Origin: an uncultured Candidatus Saccharibacteria bacterium | Lineage (GTDB): Bacteria > Patescibacteriota > Saccharimonadia > Saccharimonadales > Saccharimonadaceae | DNA length: 64,000 nucleotides | Assembly: GCA_938017675.1 (NCBI GenBank) | Contig: CALIJB010000026.1 | Coordinates: 8,268 to 72,267, forward strand | Direction: 5' to 3' | Shown here: positions 1 through 7,154 of the stretch, piece by piece | Position numbering within the stretch: position 1 is the first letter of the stretch | Layout: each line of letters begins with the position of its first letter | Notes under the pieces: generated by a model | Told to the model about the DNA's origin: nothing | Database searches by the model: none | The model's input: only the letters and a program-made list of their open reading frames with translations | Program-made: the position numbers and the translations under genes

Positions 1-1235
1 GGCCCCATCGAGCTCAATCGGCGTTTGTGGCTAAGTTCCGAAATCGGGTTGACCTCGTCAAGTAGCTGGCTGAGCTGGCTAGAAGCAAAGAATTCGCGCA
101 CCGCTGCCACGACCGGACGGGCGTTTATCAACTGGCTTGGCGTGACATTTTCGAGATCAGACATTGACATGCGATCCATAGCGTTGCGCTGCATGCGCAG
201 CATACCGACGCGGAACTGGCGCGCTACTAGCTCGCCTACCAGCTTGATCCGCCGGTTGTCGAGTGCGTCGATGTCGTCGCCTGGCTCTTGGGTGTTGTTC
301 ATGCGAATCAGCTCGCGAATAATCGCCACCAAATCATCTTTTTGCAAAGTACGATTCTCGGCGATATTTGGCACATCTAGCCCCAAACGCTTGTTCATCT
401 TGTAACGGCCGACACGACTGTAGTCAAAGCGTTTGAAGTCAAAGAACATCCGTTCAATCATCTGGCGCGCGTTATCGGTTGTCGCCAGGTCGCCTGGGCG
501 CAAGCGGCGGTAGACTTCAATCAAGGCCTCGTTGACGCCATGAGCCGGATCTTTCTCGAGTGTAGCCTCAATATATTTGACATCGCCAGTATCAATATCT
601 TCGAATAATTCTTTAATTTCGGATACCTTGCTGTAGCCTAGCGCTCGCAGGAACGTCGTCACGGCAATTTTGCGGCGGCGATCGATCTTGACGTAGATAG
701 CGCCGCTAGCGCTGGTTTCAAACTCCAGCCAAGCACCGCGGCCTGGAATCAACTTAGCACTGTATAGACTGCGCCCAGCACCCTTTTCGGCAGTGTAGAA
801 GACACCCGCCGAACGAATCAGCTGGCTAACAACTACGCGTTCGGTGCCATTGATAATAAATGTTGCCCGGTCGGTCATCCACGGATAGTCACCTAGGTAG
901 ATTTCTTGTTCTTTGACCTCGCCAGTCACTTTGTTAGTCAGTTCGACAGTTACCGACAGCGGCGCTTCAAACGTCAGATTATTCTCTTTGGCGAATTTCT
1001 CGTCGTTTTTTGGATCCTCAAATTTGTAATCCTTGAATCGTAATTCAAGTTTTTGGCCGGTGTAATCCTCGATTGGGTTGAGTTCTGCGAAGATCTCGCT
1101 TAGGCCCGTCTCGACGAAATCTCTCCATGATTCCTTTTGATGAGCCAAGAGGTTCGGCACCTCGACCGCTGTGTCATCATTGGTGAAGAAGACACGTTTG
1201 ACCGGGGTGTGCTGCGCCGTTGTTGCTTGTGGCAT
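1..1235 (-). CDS. rpoB: RNA polymerase beta subunit, N-terminal part (cut by window edge)
   Basis: Catalytic beta subunit of RNA polymerase. About 411 residues are present and the rest lies beyond position 1. The start at 1235 (MPQATTAQHTPVKR) follows AGGAG at a normal distance. Visible parts are the protrusion and lobe regions and, at the very edge, the rifampicin-pocket segment (SSQLSQLLDEVNPISELSHK, then RRLSSMGP). In this segment the residues matching E. coli Q513, D516, H526 and S531 are kept, while N518 is Val and L533 is Met. It is transcribed from a good promoter about 170 nt upstream. Identification is certain from the fork-loop/rifampicin motif. Confidence 0.97.
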   Translation of the reverse strand, partial: MPQATTAQHTPVKRVFFTNDDTAVEVPNLLAHQKESWRDFVETGLSEIFAELNPIEDYTGQKLELRFKDYKFEDPKNDEKFAKENNLTFEAPLSVTVELTNKVTGEVKEQEIYLGDYPWMTDRATFIINGTERVVVSQLIRSAGVFYTAEKGAGRSLYSAKLIPGRGAWLEFETSASGAIYVKIDRRRKIAVTTFLRALGYSKVSEIKELFEDIDTGDVKYIEATLEKDPAHGVNEALIEVYRRLRPGDLATTDNARQMIERMFFDFKRFDYSRVGRYKMNKRLGLDVPNIAENRTLQKDDLVAIIRELIRMNNTQEPGDDIDALDNRRIKLVGELVARQFRVGMLRMQRNAMDRMSMSDLENVTPSQLINARPVVAAVREFFASSQLSQLLDEVNPISELSHKRRLSSMG

Positions 1236-1401
1236 AGTACTCCTGCTTGATGGTTAAGTTTGATGAAACCGCACTAGGGTGATGATTCCCGCTCGCGATT
1301 GGCGCCGAAGCTTTACTAAATGTAGATACCGCATACCAAAAACGCCGCGCCACAGGCGCAGTACACAACCGACCCACATTACACAATCTTCATTAGCTCT
1401 A
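1236..1401 (-). promoter_or_regulatory. Long rpoB 5' leader
   Basis: About 165 nt separate the promoter from the rpoB start. The stretch holds short hairpins (for example GCGCC-TGT-GGCGC) and a possible out-of-frame leader ORF of about 42 codons with no clear ribosome site. I see no tRNA, no ribosomal-protein gene and no clean attenuator. That rplJL is not directly upstream is unusual for rpoB. Confidence 0.4.
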
Positions 1402-1430
1402 ATTATAATCGGGTGAAGCCGCTAAGTCAA
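1402..1430 (-). promoter_or_regulatory. rpoB promoter
   Basis: On the minus strand TTGACT (1430-1425) and TATAAT (1407-1402) are separated by exactly 17 bp, a near-consensus sigma-70 promoter. It stands out because most housekeeping genes in the window have only a -10 box. Confidence 0.8.
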
Positions 1431-1442
1431 GAGTTTGGCGAT

Positions 1443-1481
1443 AAAAACAAGGAAAATCCCCGCCAGTTTTACCCGGCGGGG
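1443..1481 (-). terminator. Terminator of the 1528-1890 gene
   Basis: CCCCGCC at 1458-1464 pairs with GGCGGGG at 1475-1481, followed on the minus strand by a T-rich run. Two further hairpins (GCTAGGG/CCCTAGC and GCCTC/GAGGC) lie between it and the stop codon, so the 3' end is a tandem of three stems. Confidence 0.75.
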
Positions 1482-1527
1482 CGGCTAGGGATGGCTCCCC
1501 CTAGCTGGAGCGCCTCGTTAAGAGGCG

Positions 1528-1890
1528 TTATTTGAGGTGAGTGGTGTCGCGCTGTGAGTCATTCCAGACTTTGGCGGCTTTGGCCATCGCGTAAGCAAAG
1601 GCTATCATAGCGCAGCTAGCCAGCGCAAACAAGGCAGCAAAAACTGCTACCCAGATCGTACCAATCACTAGGAGTCTGAGCACTACAAGCGCCGCAGCTG
1701 TGGCATAAAAAAACCACGCGGCTGCGCCCAACTTGCAGTACCGCACCCTGTGCGTAGTATACACGCTAGTCGAGACGGGGCTATAAATCCCCTGGCTCTC
1801 CGACTGCAGGAACGCCCTGTGGGCGAGCGCAGAGGCAATAGTACCGCTGCTAAACGAGGCCAAAATCATAACCTCGACGATTCTAATCAT
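1528..1890 (-). CDS. Small membrane protein of unknown function (cassette 1)
   Basis: 120 residues, family not recognised. Two or three hydrophobic segments lie in the C-terminal two thirds (around AAAWFFYATAAALVV and AVFAALFALASCAMIAFAYA), with a charged C-terminal tail, so it is probably an inner-membrane protein. The start is supported by GAGGAGG. That site lies in an imperfect hairpin (TTTC-g-ACCT with AGGTGAAA). The -10 box TATAAT near 1935 has an upstream TGG (extended -10). The structured start and the triple 3' hairpin place it with the other small-protein cassettes of this window. Confidence 0.6.
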   Translation of the reverse strand: MIRIVEVMILASFSSGTIASALAHRAFLQSESQGIYSPVSTSVYTTHRVRYCKLGAAAWFFYATAAALVVLRLLVIGTIWVAVFAALFALASCAMIAFAYAMAKAAKVWNDSQRDTTHLK

Positions 1891-2045
1891 CTCTCTTTCA
1901 CCTCCTCAGGTCGAAACAACTAGAATATCTAAAATTATACCACAGTATCTCGTAAAACCCGACCTCTATCTCGAAATCGCAAATCTGCTAAAACTATCAT
2001 TGTTATTATGCAGTTGTCAAACCAGTCAATTACTGTCTCGGCGAA

Positions 2046-2672
2046 CTATTTTCCAGATTTCGCTGGTTTGCTTTCGCTGCTTTTGCGGCCGATTACTTCG
2101 TCGACTACGCCGTATTGCAGCGCTTCGTCGGCGCTCATCCAGTAGTCGCGCTCCATGTCAGCTTTGACTTTGTCAAGTTTCTGGCCAGTGTTGCCGGCTA
2201 TGATTTTCGCTAACCGCTCTTTTAACTCTATCGCCTCGCGCAGGCTGATTTCTTGGTCGGTCACCTTGCCGTGAGTGCCGCTCGACGGCTGGTGGATCAT
2301 CACCCGGGCGTTCGGCAGCAAATAGCGCTTGCCCTTGGCACCGCTACTGAGCAAGAAAGCGCCCATACTGGCCTGCAGACCGATGCCGATCGTCTGGACG
2401 TCAGGCTTGATATATTGCATAGTATCATAAATCGCCAAGCCATCGTACACCACGCCGCCCGGGCTGTTAATGTAAAGCTGGATGTCCTTTTCGGAATCTT
2501 CATTGGCTAAGTGCAGCAGCTGAGCCACGATGACGTTGGCCGTAGCTTCGTTGACTTCCTCGCCCAAGAAAATGATGCGATCCTCGAGCAAGCGCGAATA
2601 AATGTCGTAACCGCGCTCGCCGTCGCGCGTACGGACGATCACGTTGGGCACTAAGTAATTCGATGGTTTCAT
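2046..2672 (-). CDS. clpP: ATP-dependent Clp protease proteolytic subunit
   Basis: Serine peptidase that forms the ClpP barrel and degrades proteins unfolded by ClpC/ClpX. 208 residues, normal length. The nucleophile motif (QASMGAFLLSSGAKGKR) and the His motif (NARVMIHQPS) are intact, and the catalytic Asp lies in the DYWMSADEA segment. The start at 2672 is placed by a TACAAT box (2684-2679) six nt upstream; there is no Shine-Dalgarno, so the mRNA is probably leaderless. A CIRCE operator immediately upstream indicates HrcA heat-shock repression, shared with clpC at 28.3 kb. Confidence 0.97.
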   Translation of the reverse strand: MKPSNYLVPNVIVRTRDGERGYDIYSRLLEDRIIFLGEEVNEATANVIVAQLLHLANEDSEKDIQLYINSPGGVVYDGLAIYDTMQYIKPDVQTIGIGLQASMGAFLLSSGAKGKRYLLPNARVMIHQPSSGTHGKVTDQEISLREAIELKERLAKIIAGNTGQKLDKVKADMERDYWMSADEALQYGVVDEVIGRKSSESKPAKSGK

Positions 2673-2693
2673 GGTCTAATTGTAGCGCACTAA

Positions 2694-2720
2694 TTAGCAC
2701 TCGTCAAGGCAGAGTGCTAA
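2694..2720. promoter_or_regulatory. CIRCE operator (HrcA site) of clpP
   Basis: TTAGCACTC, nine-base spacer GTCAAGGCA, GAGTGCTAA: a perfect CIRCE inverted repeat. It overlaps the -35 region of the clpP promoter and sits just upstream of the -35 of the divergent gene at 2816, so HrcA could affect both. The spacer is identical to that of the clpC CIRCE at 28302-28328. Confidence 0.95.
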
Positions 2721-2724
2721 TAAT

Positions 2725-2753
2725 TTGCTATTTAACGCGAAATGTAGTATAAT
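2725..2753 (+). promoter_or_regulatory. Promoter of cassette 2
   Basis: TTGCTA (2725-2730), 17 bp, TATAAT (2748-2753). It is divergent from clpP and directly next to the CIRCE element. Confidence 0.7.
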
Positions 2754-2815
2754 AAGAAGATGGACGGCGCAATCCCGCGCTGTCTAGCTCCGTTTTTTAA
2801 GAGAGGGGGTACGCT

Positions 2816-3271
2816 ATGAGCGTACCTATCCCACCACCCGACCCGCGCGATGAGACGCCGCCAAAGTGGCGGCGTCTGGTTTCTGTGCTCCTGCTGGCCG
2901 TTTGGCCGGCAGGAGCGTTCGTCCTTCTCCTCGGCTCCGCAGCCGGGGAGAAGAGCCCCCTCGGCCAGGGCTTTACTGCCCTGGTCGAGGCTCCCTGGTG
3001 GGCGCTGGCTGGGGCCGCCATGGCCCTGGTCAGCGCTACCCTGCTGGGCGTTCCCGCCACCCTGCGGCTGGCGGCGGACAGCACGATCGGGGCGAGCGCA
3101 CTCGCCCTGGTGTTGTCGTGGGGTTTCGACCCCGCGATAGTAACACACGCGGCAGGCACCCCGCTCTGGGGTTGCCTGTTGTTCTTCATCGGCATCGCCC
3201 TGATTGATGCCGGAATCAACCTTCAGGAGCGGCGGGCTAGCCGCCCGCCGCGAAGTGAGAACGGGGCGTAG
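2816..3271 (+). CDS. Polytopic small membrane protein of unknown function (cassette 2)
   Basis: 151 residues with about four hydrophobic segments between residues 22 and 137, a Pro-rich N-terminus (MSVPIPPPDPRD) and a basic C-terminal tail (RRASRPPRSENGA). No family recognised. The start codon sits in the loop of a 7-bp hairpin (GGTACGC-TATGA-GCGTACC, 2808-2826), with a GAGGGGG ribosome site overlapping its 5' arm, which suggests the start is controlled by RNA folding. It is divergent from clpP. Its GC-rich codon use differs from neighbouring housekeeping genes. Confidence 0.6.
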   Translation: MSVPIPPPDPRDETPPKWRRLVSVLLLAVWPAGAFVLLLGSAAGEKSPLGQGFTALVEAPWWALAGAAMALVSATLLGVPATLRLAADSTIGASALALVLSWGFDPAIVTHAAGTPLWGCLLFFIGIALIDAGINLQERRASRPPRSENGA

Positions 3272-3285
3272 AGTCCCGCGCCCCG

Positions 3286-3342
3286 CCAGACTAACAGTCT
3301 CGCCGGGGGCGGGGCTGTTAGTCTTTCTGGCAGTGTTTTTTT
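3286..3342 (+). terminator. Terminator of cassette 2
   Basis: AGACTAACAG (3288-3297) pairs perfectly with CTGTTAGTCT (3315-3324), followed by a run of seven T. A competing GC-rich stem (GCCCCGCC/GGCGGGGC) overlaps it. Confidence 0.85.
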
Positions 3343-3353
3343 ACGCTATACTC

Positions 3354-3387
3354 AAAATACCCCGCTTGCGCTAGCGAGGTATTTTTT
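3354..3387. terminator. Bidirectional terminator between cassette 2 and tig
   Basis: AATACCCCGC, an 8-nt loop, then GCGAGGTATT with a T-run: a 10-bp stem with one mismatch between converging genes. Confidence 0.75.
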
Positions 3388-3400
3388 GGCAGGCTATCTG

Positions 3401-4846
3401 CTATTTGCTTGCCGCTTCTGATTTCTTTGCTTTGGCGCTAGATTTCTTGCTAGCCGGTTTCTTGGCGGCTGGTTTGCCGTCTTTGCTATTTTTACCAGCC
3501 TTAGCGGGTTTATCCGCTTTGCCTTTGCCGGCAGCTTTCGCAGTTTTTGCTTTCTTAGCATCTGGAGCGTTTAGCTCAACCAATTTATCAACGGTCTTTT
3601 CGGTAATTAAACGGTTGGCGATTTCGCGCTGGGCTTCTGGCTGATCGAAACGTTTAGCCATTTCGGCGTTGTTGGCATATTGCTGTTTATAGGTATTGAT
3701 GTGCGCTGCCAGCTCGTCGGCGGTTGCTTCGATTGCCAGCTCTTTACTTAGCTCGGCTAGTACTAGTCCAGCTTTGATGCGCGCCTCGGCTGTATCGTTA
3801 GCTTCGGCCTCTACCCAAGCATCACGATTGGCAAACCCGCGCGATTCGTAGTATTGATCCAGCGTCATGCCGCGGTACCGCAAATTTTGCACCAAATCCT
3901 GCTCTAGCGAGCGGATCTGATCTTGGCGCAGTACATCCGGTACAGCCACGTCGCTGGCTGCCGCTAATTGCTTAACCAAATCATCTTTCAATTCGTCTAG
4001 CGCCTGGCGCTCTTGCTGCGCAGTGATTTCGGCTTCGATATCTTGGCGCAAATCATCCATCGAGGTATAAGGGCCAGCCTTGGCCGCGAACTCATCATTC
4101 AGCTTGGGCAATTCTATCTTGTTGACTTTCTTGACAGTTGTTTCAAACACTACGTCAGCGCCCGCCAAATCTTTGGCATGATAATCTTTCGGGAATTGCA
4201 GGGTGACGTCCTTTTTGTCGCCCGCTTTGAGGCCAACTAGCGCTTCTTCAAAACCCGGGATAAAAGTGCCGCTACCGATGGTCAGCGGATAATCTTTGCC
4301 GGTACCGCCCTGGAAAGCTTCGCCGTCGCGCTTGCCAACGAAATCAATAATCACCTCGTCGCCGTCTCGTGCTGCTTCGGTGGTTTCAGTCTTTTCAGCC
4401 AAACCTTTACGAATGCGCTCAATTACTTCTTTGACATCTTTTTTGTCAACCTTGATCGCCTTTTTGGTTGCTTTGAGTTTTTTGTAATCGCCAAGCTTAA
4501 CTTCAGGCATGATATCGGCCTCGGCTGTAAATTCCAGCGTCTCGCCAGGTACGAACTTCTTCAGCTCGACTTCCGGACGGTCTAATACTTGCAATTTATT
4601 GCTCAGGAATGCCTCGGCGACAGCGCGATTAATTGCCGCCTCTAATGTCTCTTGGCTAAGCGTGTGCGGGTCGGCGTGCTTTTTGACTACCGCAATCGGC
4701 ACGTGGCCCTGGCGAAAGCCGTTAACTTTGATTTTTTTAGCCATTCGCTTGAGCGCAACTTGTTCTGCTGTCTCGAGCTCTGGCTGGCCTGCCGCTACCG
4801 TTACCAGGACGCGGGTGGCTGATAATTTCTTCACAGTCGTCTTCAT
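3401..4846 (-). CDS. tig: Trigger factor with Lys/Ala-rich C-terminal tail
   Basis: Ribosome-bound chaperone and prolyl isomerase. Order: N-terminal ribosome-binding domain (signature NGFRQGHVPIAVVKK, near residue 45), FKBP-type isomerase domain (GDEVIIDFVGKRDGEAFQGG, near 160-245), C-terminal helical domain to about residue 425, then an atypical tail of about 50 residues made almost only of Lys, Ala, Ser and Gly. 481 residues against about 430-450 usually; the tail explains the difference. TATAAT lies eight nt before the ATG and no Shine-Dalgarno is seen. Confidence 0.95.
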   Translation of the reverse strand: MKTTVKKLSATRVLVTVAAGQPELETAEQVALKRMAKKIKVNGFRQGHVPIAVVKKHADPHTLSQETLEAAINRAVAEAFLSNKLQVLDRPEVELKKFVPGETLEFTAEADIMPEVKLGDYKKLKATKKAIKVDKKDVKEVIERIRKGLAEKTETTEAARDGDEVIIDFVGKRDGEAFQGGTGKDYPLTIGSGTFIPGFEEALVGLKAGDKKDVTLQFPKDYHAKDLAGADVVFETTVKKVNKIELPKLNDEFAAKAGPYTSMDDLRQDIEAEITAQQERQALDELKDDLVKQLAAASDVAVPDVLRQDQIRSLEQDLVQNLRYRGMTLDQYYESRGFANRDAWVEAEANDTAEARIKAGLVLAELSKELAIEATADELAAHINTYKQQYANNAEMAKRFDQPEAQREIANRLITEKTVDKLVELNAPDAKKAKTAKAAGKGKADKPAKAGKNSKDGKPAAKKPASKKSSAKAKKSEAASK

Positions 4847-4894
4847 AACGACGTATTATAACAGATTATGCTCAGGCTGGCTATTTTGGACAAG

Positions 4895-6073
4895 CTACAA
4901 GATATCTGACAAGTCGAAAACATCGTCGTCTTCGTCGTACTGCTGATGATGACGGCGATCGCTGACAGCGGTGACTACCCGCTCGAAGCTGACTTGCTGT
5001 TCGCTGTTTTCGCGAATATTTTGCAGATTATACAAACCCTTGGCGACAGACTGCTCGTCGACGGTCATCACGTAGCGGACACGCTTTTTGATAGCTTCTT
5101 TGACTTGGCGGTCAATTGGCCGGCCGGTATAATCAACCTCGACTGAAACGCGTTCGCTACGCAGCTTTTCGGCGATTCGTTCGGCGTCGTCAAGCACATT
5201 GCCTACAGTCACGATGTAAGCTTGCGTAGCGCTCTCGAGATGACGCATACCAGTATGGCGCGCTAGCAGCTCAATGATATTCGACATATCTGATTGGCCG
5301 CCGACCGAACTTTGCAAGTCGTTATTGACATAGCGCCCGCCCTTATATAGCAAGGCACTATGCATAGCATCAGCTTCGGTGAAATCGAAAATAATACCGC
5401 CAGTGTATTCTGGATGCGCCAGCGTGATATCGAGGATAACGTTATCAATTCCCAGTCGCTCTAACCGTTCATACAATGCCACTAAATTCACATAACATTC
5501 GCTATGGCGGATAACTTCTGGTAGGTCTTCGGCCGACCTGGCGGTCAAAAGCTTAGATAATTTTTGTAGAACTTCGCTAGAGTGCGACAACCCGACGATA
5601 TCAATCGCGCGGTCGCGAAACTTATCTGGGGCTAATGTTCGCTTCTGTGCCAGCAGGCGCGCCATCAGGCTAGTTTGTACGGCGTCAAGATCAAGGTATT
5701 CGCTCAGTAGCAAATCGAGCATCTCTGAGTCATTGATGCGCAAATTATAAGCCGAACGCTTGATACCCATAGCGTCGAGACCGCGCTTGGCGATAGCGAT
5801 TGCTTCGACATCAGCCCGCGGCGACTCGCAGCCGGCATGCTCGTAGCGCAACAGATATGCTGCGCTCGGATATGTCGATACGCTGAAAGCGCCCGCTACG
5901 ATGTCGTAACGGCGACGATTCTGTAATTTTGACTCAGTGTCAATATCATATTCTTCATAGCCGTACAGTGTTGCCGTGTTGCGCCACGATTGCTCGACGA
6001 GTTGGCAAGCGCGCACTGTATTCGGATAGTGCACGTCTGTATCGGCGGTTACATTGGATGCTGGTGCCATCAT
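4895..6073 (-). CDS. Histidyl-tRNA synthetase-like paralogue (HisZ-like)
   Basis: Class II synthetase fold related to HisRS. LDITLAHPEYTGGIIFDF aligns with the HisRS DLTLARGADYYTGFI motif, GGRY is kept from GGRYD, and the C-terminal part (IVTVGNVLDDAERIAEKLR) resembles the HisRS anticodon-binding domain, but the Arg of the His-binding motif is lost. It ends in an acidic tail. A true hisS lies at 57 kb, so this is probably a non-aminoacylating paralogue; no his operon is seen to make a HisZ role likely. Start: TATAAT (6086-6081) lies seven nt before ATG 6073. The open frame continues upstream through the promoter, so the longer start is unlikely. Confidence 0.7.
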   Translation of the reverse strand: MMAPASNVTADTDVHYPNTVRACQLVEQSWRNTATLYGYEEYDIDTESKLQNRRRYDIVAGAFSVSTYPSAAYLLRYEHAGCESPRADVEAIAIAKRGLDAMGIKRSAYNLRINDSEMLDLLLSEYLDLDAVQTSLMARLLAQKRTLAPDKFRDRAIDIVGLSHSSEVLQKLSKLLTARSAEDLPEVIRHSECYVNLVALYERLERLGIDNVILDITLAHPEYTGGIIFDFTEADAMHSALLYKGGRYVNNDLQSSVGGQSDMSNIIELLARHTGMRHLESATQAYIVTVGNVLDDAERIAEKLRSERVSVEVDYTGRPIDRQVKEAIKKRVRYVMTVDEQSVAKGLYNLQNIRENSEQQVSFERVVTAVSDRRHHQQYDEDDDVFDLSDIL

Positions 6074-6185
6074 ATACTCTATTATAGCATAAATGGAATT
6101 ATTTTGCAAGAGTGCTATCTACAAACTCTTTACAGGCGCACCTAAATCAGCTAGAATGAGTTTGCGCGCTAGATATGATTATGCG

Positions 6186-6384
6186 CGGCGGACTGCGTGG
6201 GCAACTCACGTATGTGTGGATGCGCTGTGCGTCAGTCTTCTAGAGATTAGTAGATAATCGCAATGTAGTGCTTCACGAGTTATACGCAGATGTGGCGACT
6301 GCGTGGGCAACGCAAGTATACGTAGACGCGCTGCGCGTTGCTAAGAATCGGTAGATGTCGCGATATAGTACTTTACAATAACAC
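6186..6384 (+). repeat. Two degenerate ~100-bp tandem repeats leading into tRNA-Leu
   Basis: ACTGCGTGGGCAAC occurs at 6192 and again at 6298 (106-nt period), and the surrounding bases align imperfectly. CGCAGATGTGGCG, the first bases of the tRNA, occurs at about 6285 and again at 6386. The second unit also ends in GTAGACGCGCTG like the tRNA D-arm region. These look like decayed copies of the promoter and 5' part of the tRNA. The rest of 6110-6185 shows nothing I can name. Confidence 0.55.
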
Positions 6385-6471
6385 GCAGATGTGGCGGAAT
6401 TGGTAGACGCGCTAGCTTCAGGTGCTAGTGCCCTTCGGGGCGTGGAGGTTCAAGTCCTCTCATCTGTACCA
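6385..6471 (+). tRNA. tRNA-Leu (anticodon CAG)
   Basis: Acceptor GCAGATG pairs with CATCTGT, D-arm GGCGGAATTGGTAGACGC, anticodon stem CTAGC/GCTAG around TTCAGGT, long variable arm (GCCCTTCGGGGC), T-arm GGTTCAAGTCC, encoded CCA. A TACAAT box at 6374-6379 lies five nt upstream. Confidence 0.95.
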
Positions 6472-6503
6472 TAACTTGTATTTAGTGGAACAATGTTAAT
6501 ACT

Positions 6504-6529
6504 GCCCGCCCAGGTAAAGCGGGCTTTTT
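6504..6529 (+). terminator. Terminator of tRNA-Leu(CAG)
   Basis: GCCCGC (6504-6509), 9-nt loop, GCGGGC (6519-6524), then five T. Confidence 0.85.
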
Positions 6530-6578
6530 GTTGAGCAAATAGTTGCCTCGCAGCTAATGTTTGTGGTTAAATAGAAGT

Positions 6579-6980
6579 ATGACGAACGAAGAGCTAGCGA
6601 TTAAAATTGAGAACTTAAGCGATATCGTTGCTAATCTAGCAAAAACGATGGACGAACGGTTTAAACAAATTGACGAGCGTTTTGAGCAAATCGATGAGCA
6701 GCTTGCTGATATCCGCAAAGATCACAAGACTCTGGTTGATATCGTGAAAGATATGGATCTGGCGGCAGATGAACGATTCCAGGAATTAAAGGCTGGGCAA
6801 GCCGAGCTAGCAGCCAGCCAAGAGAGCTTACGGGCCGACCTTGCTGTCGTTCGCCGCGAGCTATATCATGAGTCTGGCAGCCGCGAGATGGTAGACGACA
6901 CGCTTTATAACTCGCTTGATAAGCGCTTGCGCCGAGTAGAGGCAAAGTTTCCTGATTTAGCGTCGAGCCAAGCAGCCTAG
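6579..6980 (+). CDS. Coiled-coil protein of unknown function
   Basis: 133 residues, strongly predicted coiled coil by eye: heptad-like repeats with tandem DERFKQIDERFEQIDEQL near residues 30-50 and a second DERFQELKAGQAEL. No membrane segment. It resembles the generic short coiled-coil proteins (DUF-type) common in these genomes; no function can be assigned. The start at 6579 is chosen because TTAAAT (6567-6572) lies six nt upstream, fitting the leaderless pattern; the open frame extends six codons further into the promoter. Confidence 0.6.
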   Translation: MTNEELAIKIENLSDIVANLAKTMDERFKQIDERFEQIDEQLADIRKDHKTLVDIVKDMDLAADERFQELKAGQAELAASQESLRADLAVVRRELYHESGSREMVDDTLYNSLDKRLRRVEAKFPDLASSQAA

Positions 6981-7154
6981 CTGTTCTGCTCAAAATACGA
7001 TTACTCTTCTCTTCTTCTACGCTGGTTTTAAATAAGTGTAAGCGATAGCGTGCATATATTTGGTCTGTTAATTGATCAAGAAGTCACTTTTTGCTAGCGG
7101 CGTTAACAGTTCTAACAATCCATTTTGTAGAAAATATATTCTGGCAGTATATGC

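Noticed and set aside
1177..1386. Cys-containing 69-aa ORF upstream of rpoB
   Set aside because: It overlaps the rpoB start in another frame, has no ribosome site and no coding-like composition.
2732..3219. Several ORFs on both strands over cassette 2
   Set aside because: The GC-rich DNA leaves many frames open; only 2816-3271 has promoter, ribosome site and membrane-helix pattern.
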